Shown here piece by piece: positions 1 to 7,513 of a DNA stretch of 64,000 nucleotides. Below the pieces are notes generated by a model. It was not told the origin of the DNA and made no database searches. It saw only the letters and a list, made by a program, of their open reading frames with translations. The number at the start of each line of letters is the position of its first letter. The stretch's first letter is position 1. Origin of the DNA: CAYZTY01 sp964444665 (GTDB lineage: Bacteria; Planctomycetota; Phycisphaerae; Sedimentisphaerales; CAYZTY01); assembly GCA_964444665.1 (NCBI GenBank), contig CAYUIE010000010.1:62001-126000 (forward strand), in the 5' to 3' direction. Both the position numbers and the translations under genes were made by a program.

Positions 1-15
1 TTATCTTATCTTCTC

Positions 16-930
16 TCATATCTGTCCCGTCTCGAACCTGCCGACCTTTACATAGATTACCGACAACGAAAAAGCGACTACGAATAAAACTACAGACACC
101 GCTGAGCCGTAGCCGAAGTCACCGCTTAGAAAGTATTTATAGGCGTAATGTGAAATCGACGTTGTTTCTCCGCCGGGCCCGCCGCCGGTCAGAACATATA
201 TCACATCAAAGACACGCAGGCCATCTATGGTCCTGAATAAAAGTGCGACAATGATTACAGGTTTTATCAAAGGAACAGTAACCTTGAAGAAAATCTGCAA
301 CAAGTTCGCACGGTCCACTTTTGCCTGATTGATGATTTCTTCCGGTATCGACTGCAGGCCTGCAAGCACGATAATAGCCACAAACGGCGTTGTTTTCCAA
401 ACGTCCGCGGCCACCACAGCGCCGAAGGCACCGATGCTGGTACCCAGCCAGTTTACAGGTTCGCTTGTTATACCGAGTCTGGTAAAGATGAAATTAGCTA
501 AGCCGTAGCTGTAATTGTAAATAAGCTCCCACGTGCGAGCGGAAATAGCCGCCGGTATCGCCCAGGGAATAAGAACGCATGCACGAAGCAGTCCGCGAAG
601 AGGAACGTCGGCATTCATTAGAAGCGCAAAAATAGTTCCTAAAACAATTTCAAGAGGGACCGATACAAGAATGAACAGCATAGTAAATTTCAATGCCTGC
701 CTGAAACCGGGATCGCTGAAGAGCTGCTGATAATTCTTTAGAAAAATAAACTTTTTATCGAGGAAAGAAACATCCTGGAAAAGGCTGTTAATAAAAGTGC
801 CTATAACCGGCACAAGTATAAAAAGGAAGATAAGAGTTATCAGCGGCAAGATAAAAAGGCAGGCACTTTTTATGTCTCTGTGGGTCAACATCCCTGGTTC
901 TTCAATCCTGTTTTCGGCCATATTTTTCAA
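16..930 (-). CDS. Sugar ABC transporter permease, MalF/UgpA type (probably trehalose/maltose)
   Basis: Inner-membrane subunit of a binding-protein-dependent sugar importer. The 304-residue product has about six hydrophobic segments (near residues 22-48, 80-105, 115-130, 165-190, 222-234 and 270-295). The cytoplasmic EAA loop that docks on the ATPase lies at about 194-224. It is degenerate: the usual EAA...DGA reads QAK...DRA, although the closing LPxxxP-like part (VPLIKP) is kept. The 5' end overlaps the stop of the binding-protein gene by 29 bp; starting at Met4 would still leave about 20 bp. This implies translational coupling. The partner permease and ATPase are not in the window and may lie past the left edge. 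Substrate is inferred from the adjacent binding protein and trehalose genes. Confidence 0.88.
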   Translation of the reverse strand: MKNMAENRIEEPGMLTHRDIKSACLFILPLITLIFLFILVPVIGTFINSLFQDVSFLDKKFIFLKNYQQLFSDPGFRQALKFTMLFILVSVPLEIVLGTIFALLMNADVPLRGLLRACVLIPWAIPAAISARTWELIYNYSYGLANFIFTRLGITSEPVNWLGTSIGAFGAVVAADVWKTTPFVAIIVLAGLQSIPEEIINQAKVDRANLLQIFFKVTVPLIKPVIIVALLFRTIDGLRVFDVIYVLTGGGPGGETTSISHYAYKYFLSGDFGYGSAVSVVLFVVAFSLSVIYVKVGRFETGQI

Positions 931-2224
931 TGACTTTTTTGGCTTCCTCTTCTGCTTCAGACAAGGCCTCCTTCACACTCAATTTGCCGCTAAGCGCACT
1001 GCTGATATATCGCTGAATCACCTCAGAAAGCAATGTATAATACGGAAGATTTGGACGAGGACGCAGGTTCTCGAATACAGTTTTCAGAGAAACAAAATGG
1101 GGCAGCTTCTCTATTACCTCGGCGTCGGTATAGACGTCCGTCCTGCCTGGATTCCAGCCAAGTGTAAGAGCAAGTTTTTTTTGCGTATCATAGGAAAGGA
1201 CAAATTCCACAAACTCAAAGCTTTTCTGTTTTGAGTCCGAGTATTTGGATATTCCTATGTGCCAACCGCCCAAAGTAGAGGTACTTTCGCCGTCGGCAAA
1301 ACGTGGTAAAGCGGCTATCCCTACTTTTCCTTTAACCGGTGAACCCTGGGCCTGGTGCAGCGCCCAGGCATAAGGCCAATTTCGCTCAAATAAGGCATTG
1401 CCCTGTTGAAAAGAGGTCCTTACTTCTTCTTCTCTCATCTCAGTATATGTATTGGGAGGTGAGATTTTAAACCGGTGAATGAGGTCATACATAAACTGCG
1501 TAGCATAGGAATTTTCTTCCGTATTAATTTTAATATCCCGGCCTTCCAGTACGATTCCACCACCTCTCGAACCCGTAAATTCCAACCAATTACACACAAG
1601 ACCCTCATATTGTGCACCCTGCCAGAGGAAGCCGTAAAAGTCCGGATTGGTTTTTCTCGACTCTTCCTGCACCATTATAGCCTGCTTAACAAAGTCAAGC
1701 CACAATTCCGGCGGCTCCTTAATATTGAACCCTTCAAACAAATCTTTTCGATAATATAAGACTCCGCCGTCCACATAAACCGGCAGCGCGACAAGCCGGC
1801 CGTCATATTCATCTGCGAGGTTGAGCACTTTCTGGAAAAAAACTTCCGAATCAAGTTGACTCGATTGCAGATAGCTATCAACCGGCTCGAGCCAGTTAGA
1901 GGCCGCAAACTGGGCAAGCCATGCTACATCCATAAGAAATACGTCTGGGTTTGTTTTTTTTGACCTTAAAGATGTAACAAGTCCCCGTCTTCTGAGGTCG
2001 GTATCCGTCGGTTGTCTTAATAAATCGACTTTTATACCGGTTTTGGTCTCGAATTCAGCTATTAACTCCTGCCAAAAATCCAGCTCCGCTGGCGCACCAC
2101 CAACCGCGAAAGTGATATCCTTGGCCGGTTCTTTGTTACAACCGCAAAAAGCTGTTAAACAAACAGTAAGGAGCAAAATAAAAAGGTAGGTAACAATGCG
2201 TTCTTTTCCGATTAGATATGCCAT
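902..2224 (-). CDS. Trehalose/maltose-type ABC transporter solute-binding lipoprotein
   Basis: Extracytoplasmic receptor of the sugar ABC importer. A hydrophobic signal segment (residues 10-27) ends in a lipobox-like FCGC, with Cys29 the probable acylated residue. The mature part is a family 1 solute-binding protein of 440 residues. As I remember it, the text closely follows the trehalose/maltose-binding protein of Thermococcus and Pyrococcus, including stretches such as NPDVFLMDVAWL, QGNALFERNWPYAW and GGWHIGISKYSD. That points to trehalose or maltose rather than glycerol phosphate. It lies 37 bp after the MscS gene and overlaps the permease gene, all on the minus strand with the trehalose synthesis genes. 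Substrate specificity is inferred, not shown. Confidence 0.9.
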   Translation of the reverse strand: MAYLIGKERIVTYLFILLLTVCLTAFCGCNKEPAKDITFAVGGAPAELDFWQELIAEFETKTGIKVDLLRQPTDTDLRRRGLVTSLRSKKTNPDVFLMDVAWLAQFAASNWLEPVDSYLQSSQLDSEVFFQKVLNLADEYDGRLVALPVYVDGGVLYYRKDLFEGFNIKEPPELWLDFVKQAIMVQEESRKTNPDFYGFLWQGAQYEGLVCNWLEFTGSRGGGIVLEGRDIKINTEENSYATQFMYDLIHRFKISPPNTYTEMREEEVRTSFQQGNALFERNWPYAWALHQAQGSPVKGKVGIAALPRFADGESTSTLGGWHIGISKYSDSKQKSFEFVEFVLSYDTQKKLALTLGWNPGRTDVYTDAEVIEKLPHFVSLKTVFENLRPRPNLPYYTLLSEVIQRYISSALSGKLSVKEALSEAEEEAKKVIEKYGRKQD

Positions 2225-2261
2225 ATCATTACTCTTTGCAAAATTATTAACAGAATTATTT

Positions 2262-3308
2262 TTATTGTTCAGGCAGCCGGTTTAATGAGGTACGCAGTTT
2301 CGGCAAACTCTCCGGGTAATTCTTTTGTATAAACTCGACAAGTTTTTCCCTGACATAACAGCGAAGACTCCAGGCCGTTGAAGCGTCTGCGGCGCTCATC
2401 AGCGCCCTTAACTCAATTGCGCGTTCAGAGGTGTTCGTAACCTGAATCACACACACTTTGCCGTCCCATAATTCAGTGCCTTTCAATATTTTCTGCAGCT
2501 CGGTCCTTAGGGCCTCAATAGGCACCGTATAATCAACATAAATATATACGGTTCCCAGCAAATCTGCTGTAACGCGGGTCCAGTTTTGGAAAGGCTTTTC
2601 GATAAAATACGTGATTGGAACTATCAGGCGTCTTAAGTCCCAAATCTTCACAACTACATAGGTCAGAGTTATTTCCTCAATTCGTCCCCACTCATTTTCT
2701 ACTATCACCACATCGTCGATGCGAATCGGCTGAGTAAAAGCTATCTGAAGGCCTGCTATGAATGTTCCGATGGTTCGCTGCGCGGCTATACCGATGACTA
2801 TGCCGATAATCCCGGCCGATGCCAGGATAGTTGTCCCAAGCTGTCTGACCTTCTCGAAGGTCATTAACATAGTTCCCAGCGCCATGATACATACCAAGAC
2901 TATTACTATTCGCTTCAAGACATTTAACTGGGTACGAACTTTTCTGGCCCGTAGGTTATCTTTTTCGTCAATGTTGAAACGATTGATGATGTAACCGTCC
3001 AGAACGTATGTTGCCTTTACAAGCAGCAGTGAGACCAGGCCTATAAAAAACAGACTAAGTATCTGCTTTACGACGGCAAGATATTCCTCGGGCAGCCCAA
3101 GAGGAAGAGCCGAACGCACAACTAAAAGTACCACAAGCCATTGCAGAGGTCGATAACAATGCCTGACAAACAGCCCATCGGTAACGTTTTTAGTACGCCC
3201 CGCAAGCGCCAGCAGAATCCTGTAAACAAACAAGTGGCCTAACAGGCCTGCAACTAAAAGTGCCCCTAAAAACCACAATGTCCACTCATTTATTTGCAGT
3301 TCATTCAC
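2262..3308 (-). CDS. mscS: Small-conductance mechanosensitive channel, MscS family
   Basis: Membrane channel that opens under tension and releases solutes on hypo-osmotic shock. The 348-residue protein has about four N-terminal hydrophobic segments. The pore-lining helix is Ala/Gly-rich (LASAGIIGIVIGIAAQRTIG, about residues 165-184), followed by the beta domain hallmark (QPIRIDDVVIVENEWGRIEEI) and the conserved VPITYFIEKPFQNW stretch. The start is GTG at 3308, chosen because GAGG lies seven bases upstream and no in-frame ATG fits. It sits between the TreT-like gene (22 bp gap) and the binding-protein gene (37 bp gap), so it is probably co-transcribed with trehalose synthesis. Release of the accumulated solute is a sensible partner function. 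Confidence 0.9.
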   Translation of the reverse strand: MNELQINEWTLWFLGALLVAGLLGHLFVYRILLALAGRTKNVTDGLFVRHCYRPLQWLVVLLVVRSALPLGLPEEYLAVVKQILSLFFIGLVSLLLVKATYVLDGYIINRFNIDEKDNLRARKVRTQLNVLKRIVIVLVCIMALGTMLMTFEKVRQLGTTILASAGIIGIVIGIAAQRTIGTFIAGLQIAFTQPIRIDDVVIVENEWGRIEEITLTYVVVKIWDLRRLIVPITYFIEKPFQNWTRVTADLLGTVYIYVDYTVPIEALRTELQKILKGTELWDGKVCVIQVTNTSERAIELRALMSAADASTAWSLRCYVREKLVEFIQKNYPESLPKLRTSLNRLPEQ

Positions 3309-3330
3309 CGCCGTACCTCGACTATTCTTG

Positions 3331-4542
3331 TTACTTTCCCATTATTGAGTTTAGCATATACAGATAATCGGAGAGCAAACGGGTTATTAAGAACTTTTCC
3401 CGGACACTTTGTTTGGCGTGATGCCCCATTATTTCGCTTTCTTTCGGGTTTTTCAATAAATGTATAATCCTGTCTGCGAAGCCTTCCGTATCTTTTGGTT
3501 CAAGCAGAAATCCGTTCTTACCATCCTCAATTTGTATGGGTATACCGCCCACATTGGACGCCACAACCGGTTTTCCTTTCCATAGCGACTCTGTTACGGC
3601 AAGGCAAAATCCTTCTCTTGTGGACTTTTGAATTATGACGCTGGAGAATCTCTGGACCGCATTTACCAGGGTTTCATTATTTCCAACGACAAAAATGATA
3701 TCTCCGGTTTTTGTAAGATTTTTTGCCTTTCTACTTACCTTTTCATACATTCTCATGCCTTCCGGGTCGTCACTCGCCACGTTGTAACAGAAAACCAGTC
3801 TACAATTGACTTTTTCCTTAACCAGCTTGAAAACATCTATCACTCCCTCAGGGTCCTTCCATGGGTCCAGCCTGGAGACCTGTGTGATGACCGGCTTGTC
3901 TTTCGGAATACCAACGCTTGTAATGTGCTCCAGAATGACTTTTTCGGATATTTCCCGGTTCTTCCGGCTGAGCGGATTGATAGCGGGAAGCATAAGCCTT
4001 TGGTTTATAGGCAGGTCCTGTTTGAAGTACTTCTCGCTGGAAAACACGACCTGGTCATATTTGAGTATGAAGCCTTTCAAAAAATCCCACAATTCCTTAT
4101 GAGGGTCTGTCAGGTCTATATGACAGCGCCATATCCACGGCTGGCTTTTTCTGTACGACCTTATCAAGGACAATGGCTGCGGGTCGTGCACTATAACGCA
4201 ATCATGGTAGAGGTGAGTAAACCTTGAGAAATTATCATTGACTTGAAGGTATATACGTTTTTTTCTTTCGGAAAAGTTTAGCTTTGCTCCTTGTAAGCCG
4301 TTATGGAAGCTTTTTGTTACCTCAAAAAATTCCTGGCTTCCGTGAAGAATTCTCCAGCCTGTATCTATCCCCACGTCGTTCATCAGCATAACAAGTGAAT
4401 AAAGAATCTCGGCAACACCTCCACCCTGATATGTAGCGTTTAGATGAACAATGTGCTTGCCATAAAGACCTCTGGCCCTGGTATAAATTTCAGCCAACAT
4501 CTCATCAGGCACAATATGACGGAAATCTTCAAGTCTTAACAT
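3331..4542 (-). CDS. treT: TreT-like trehalose synthase, GT4 glycosyltransferase
   Basis: Retaining GT-B glycosyltransferase. The closest family I recognise is TreT (trehalose glycosyltransferring synthase), which reversibly joins an NDP-glucose and glucose to give trehalose. N-terminal signatures include HLNATYQGGGVAEIL (about residues 33-47) and GIDTGWRIL followed by the EFFEVTKSFHNGLQG stretch (about 70-85). The C-terminal nucleotide-sugar domain has VSRLDPWKDP, STREGFCLAVTESLWKGKPVVAS and GGIPIQIEDGKNGFL, with the E..F....E pair typical of GT4. Length 403 matches TreT. The start overlaps the OtsA-OtsB gene by 14 bp, so translation is coupled. Donor sugar and preferred direction cannot be read from sequence. 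Confidence 0.85.
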   Translation of the reverse strand: MLRLEDFRHIVPDEMLAEIYTRARGLYGKHIVHLNATYQGGGVAEILYSLVMLMNDVGIDTGWRILHGSQEFFEVTKSFHNGLQGAKLNFSERKKRIYLQVNDNFSRFTHLYHDCVIVHDPQPLSLIRSYRKSQPWIWRCHIDLTDPHKELWDFLKGFILKYDQVVFSSEKYFKQDLPINQRLMLPAINPLSRKNREISEKVILEHITSVGIPKDKPVITQVSRLDPWKDPEGVIDVFKLVKEKVNCRLVFCYNVASDDPEGMRMYEKVSRKAKNLTKTGDIIFVVGNNETLVNAVQRFSSVIIQKSTREGFCLAVTESLWKGKPVVASNVGGIPIQIEDGKNGFLLEPKDTEGFADRIIHLLKNPKESEIMGHHAKQSVREKFLITRLLSDYLYMLNSIMGK

Positions 4543-6766
4543 GCTGCCTCCTTAGTAATTCCTGTTTTTTGATTAATTCCTCGAGTAACGATTTAAGTTC
4601 ATATACGGAATCCAGATTGAACCTGGCTTTTGAGATGCCACGTCCTATTTTGATTGAATATGCGTTTTTAGGGAGAATTGAAAACATATCTTCGTCGGTG
4701 TAGTCATCTCCCGCTGCTAAAATAAAATCCCATTTGCCTTTTGACAGCCACCGTTCTACGGCATGGCCCTTACTTATACCGATATTCTTGACCTCGAGTA
4801 TTTTACTGCCTTCGAATACTCCGATGTCTAAATTTTCAGTAAGGTTCAAAACGGCGTCTCTGAGCTCCTGTACTCTGAGAGAAGCTAACCCGGGATCGGC
4901 TCTGCGGTAATGCCAAACCAGAGAGAAGTCTTTTTCTTCAACAGAAGAGCCGGGAGTCCTGTCGGCATATAACTCAAGAATAGGTTTTATTGTGTCCTTC
5001 CAGTCGTTAAGTAACGGTGCTATCACCTCCCAGTCCTTGTTTTTCTCTTTGACCCAGGCTCCGTGTTCAGCGATAAGTGAAGCACCTGTATTGCCGAGCC
5101 AATGGTTTAAAGTTTCCCTGTCTCTGCCGCTGATTATTACTATTTCATTTTTTTGCTCTGCCGTAAGTTTCTTTAACAGGCATTGAAGTTTTTTATCGGG
5201 TCCAGCCTTTTCCGGCCTTCCGGCAAAACCTACAAGTGTTCCATCATAATCAAGGAGGAATAACCGTCTTAAGCTTTTTTTATGTTCGTCAATCAGTTTT
5301 TCTCTGATAGGTGGAGCAAGCCCGTGAGCGGAAAGCCTGGCTTGAGTCTTTTTTATATTGGACAGAGCTTCTAAAAAGTCATTAGCCCACCTTGTGACGG
5401 TGTAACTTGAAAGCCGGCCTTGCATTAGTTTATTGCGTTCAATTTGCTCTTCTACAGGCATTTCGAGCGATTCTTTTATCGCATCTATTATTTCTTGTTT
5501 GTTATTGGCATTAACGATAATAGCTTCTCCCAGTTCACTTGCGGCTCCCGCCATTTCGCTGAGAATCAAAACGCCTTTATTGTCTTTTTTTGTTGCGATA
5601 AACTCCTTCGCTATTAAATTCATCCCATCCCGCAGAGGCGTCACCAGGGCTACATCTGCCGCATTGTAAAGTGCGGCGATTCTCTCAAACGGCAAAAAAC
5701 GATACAGGTACCACACGGGTACCCAGCCAAGAGTTCCATGTTCACCATTTATCCTGCCCACCAGCGCCTCAAGCTGTCTTCTCAATTCTGTATAGTCCTC
5801 AACACCGATTCGTGAAGGCACCGCGACAAGTATGAGAGTAACTTTTTCCTTGTACTTGGGATTTTGCGTCAAAAACAAATCAAATGCTTCGAGCCTTTGA
5901 ATAATGCCCTTGGTATAGTCTAATCGGTCTATGGATACGATTATTTTTCGGTCTCCCACTTCTTTTCGAATTGTAGAAAATCTTTTCTTAACATTGGGGT
6001 TTTTTATGGCGGTTGAGTATTTGTCATAATCAATACCCATAGGGAATGCATCCACTTTCACGACCCTTTCGTCTATTGCCAGTGTGCCCATAGAGTGTTC
6101 AGTTCCTATTATCCGTGCCGTGCTGCTGAGAAAGTGCCTTACATAATCATACGTGTGAAAACCTATCAGGTCCGCACTAAGCAGACCTTTGAGAATTTCT
6201 TTACGCCAGGGTAAAAGACGAAACAGCTCGAAAGAAGGAAATGGAATATGAAGAAAGAATCCGATTTGTGTGCCGCGCAGCTTTTCTCTCAGCAACTGGG
6301 GCAGCAGCATTAGTTGGTAGTCATGAATCCAGATACGGTCATCCGGCTTGGCGATTTTGATAATTGTGTCACAGAAGGCTTTATTGACGTTTTTGTAGGC
6401 CTGCCAATGCCGGTCTTCATATACCGTATACAAAGGGAAATAATGAAAGAGAGGCCAAAGCGTCTTATTACAAAAGCCATAATAAAAATTTCGAATGTTT
6501 TTTGTGGAGAGAAAAACAGAATGGCAGCGATATTCTTTCAGTTTGCTGACAATCTGTTTTTTTTGCGGTTCCGAAATCTTGTCTGTGGCTATGCCAGGCC
6601 AGCCTATCCATCGACTTTGATGAGACTCACAGAGTGATTTAAGCCCCGTAGCCAGACCGCCCACACTTTGTTGAAAACGCAAATCGCTGGCACGTTTTGT
6701 AACACTAACAGGCAATCTGTTCGAAACTATTATCAGTCTATGCATAGTCTGTTTGTTTTTTAGCAT
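4529..6766 (-). CDS. otsAB: Bifunctional trehalose-6-phosphate synthase/phosphatase (OtsA-OtsB fusion)
   Basis: Makes trehalose from NDP-glucose and glucose-6-phosphate, then removes the phosphate, in one 745-residue chain. The GT20 half (about 1-480) starts with RLIIVSNRLPVSV and contains the HDYQLMLLPQLLR motif, FLHIPFPS and the DGMNLIAKEF phosphate-binding region. The HAD phosphatase half begins at about 500 with LDYDGTLVGF (nucleophile and acid Asp) and ends with GDDYTDEDMF near 684. Such fusions are usual in plants and some bacteria. The ATG at 6766 has GGCAGG just upstream; the in-frame ATG seven codons later lacks a ribosome site. It heads the minus-strand operon that continues with treT, mscS and the ABC genes. 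Confidence 0.94.
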   Translation of the reverse strand: MLKNKQTMHRLIIVSNRLPVSVTKRASDLRFQQSVGGLATGLKSLCESHQSRWIGWPGIATDKISEPQKKQIVSKLKEYRCHSVFLSTKNIRNFYYGFCNKTLWPLFHYFPLYTVYEDRHWQAYKNVNKAFCDTIIKIAKPDDRIWIHDYQLMLLPQLLREKLRGTQIGFFLHIPFPSFELFRLLPWRKEILKGLLSADLIGFHTYDYVRHFLSSTARIIGTEHSMGTLAIDERVVKVDAFPMGIDYDKYSTAIKNPNVKKRFSTIRKEVGDRKIIVSIDRLDYTKGIIQRLEAFDLFLTQNPKYKEKVTLILVAVPSRIGVEDYTELRRQLEALVGRINGEHGTLGWVPVWYLYRFLPFERIAALYNAADVALVTPLRDGMNLIAKEFIATKKDNKGVLILSEMAGAASELGEAIIVNANNKQEIIDAIKESLEMPVEEQIERNKLMQGRLSSYTVTRWANDFLEALSNIKKTQARLSAHGLAPPIREKLIDEHKKSLRRLFLLDYDGTLVGFAGRPEKAGPDKKLQCLLKKLTAEQKNEIVIISGRDRETLNHWLGNTGASLIAEHGAWVKEKNKDWEVIAPLLNDWKDTIKPILELYADRTPGSSVEEKDFSLVWHYRRADPGLASLRVQELRDAVLNLTENLDIGVFEGSKILEVKNIGISKGHAVERWLSKGKWDFILAAGDDYTDEDMFSILPKNAYSIKIGRGISKARFNLDSVYELKSLLEELIKKQELLRRQHVKT

Positions 6767-7042
6767 CCTGCCGAAGTGCCCCGAGACCCTAAAGATTTTC
6801 CCGAACTAAGCTATTCCAAGCAAATATTTACAAATTTTGAGCAGATTGCATAAAAGTAACCTAATCCAGTATACCGTATCTGCCGCTATTGGCAAGCCAT
6901 ATCATCAACTCTTGTTCACGACCAATCCTGATAAAGACAGAGATTTTTGCCTTTAGAAAAAAAGACGTTTTTGCCGAAATTATCTATATATGACTGCTGT
7001 GAATGGGCTTACAAGCAGAGCATCGTTTGTCTGATATTTTGC

Positions 7043-7071
7043 TTGATTTATCTCGCTCTATTTGGTATAAG
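7043..7071 (+). promoter_or_regulatory. Sigma-70-type promoter for the 6S-like RNA
   Basis: TTGATT at 7043-7048 and TATAAG at 7066-7071 are separated by exactly 17 bases. The predicted transcription start is near 7078, where the structured RNA begins. No open reading frame follows for more than 430 bases, which supports an RNA gene. Confidence 0.6.
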
Positions 7072-7077
7072 AAGAAT

Positions 7078-7280
7078 TGCGGGCTGACCCCTGCGGTGTA
7101 CGTAAGGAAAGTAACCGTAAAAAAGAACCGATAACCCAAACTCAGGGAAATCAGACCTTGGTTGTGCCAAAAACGCCTATTCCAAATTTAGGACTTTTGG
7201 ACCCAAGCAACGATTACCCACCTGGAAGTACTGGGTTCTTTTGAGGGCTTTCCTACGGCACCAGCGGAGGCCGCCTTGCA
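7078..7280 (+). ncRNA. ssrS: Probable 6S RNA (global regulator of RNA polymerase holoenzyme)
   Basis: The transcript is about 200 nt and folds as one long interrupted hairpin. A closing stem joins about 7079-7085 with 7268-7274. The stem 7101-7111 (cgtaaggaaag) pairs with 7248-7257. An inner arm (aagaacc with ggttctt) pairs around 7124-7130 and 7234-7240. Further pairs are cttgg/ccaag and ccaaaa/ttttgg. The 5' segment gacccctgcggtgtacg resembles the side of the 6S central bubble as I remember it in other bacteria. A matching promoter lies upstream and a hairpin-T-tract terminator directly downstream. 6S RNA binds the housekeeping holoenzyme by mimicking an open promoter. The alternative is an unnamed structured RNA; it lacks the conserved cores of RNase P, tmRNA and SRP RNA. 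Confidence 0.62.
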
Positions 7281-7286
7281 TTTAAA

Positions 7287-7314
7287 AAAGGCCTGTTTTC
7301 CAGGCCTTTTTTTT
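7287..7314 (+). terminator. Rho-independent terminator of the 6S-like RNA
   Basis: A nine-base stem (aaaggcctg / caggccttt) with a five-base loop is followed by an eight-T run. The opposite strand also ends in six Ts, so it could act in both directions. Confidence 0.85.
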
Positions 7315-7513
7315 ATTCATTTCACATTGAAGTCCCATAAAAGATTTGGCCGAACTCGGTTAGTCGGTTTTTGGAAGTTGCTCCTTACACACTCTGATTA
7401 GCTTTCCAGTCAAGCGGTTCTGCTGATTTGTCGATTAAATCATATAAAGACTGATAGCCTCCTTGTTTTAGGTATTGCGGATTCAGGATACCACGGTATA
7501 GAGGACATAAAAT

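Noticed and set aside
3628..4227. 199-codon plus-strand frame opposite treT
   Set aside because: Antisense shadow of a well-conserved glycosyltransferase gene.
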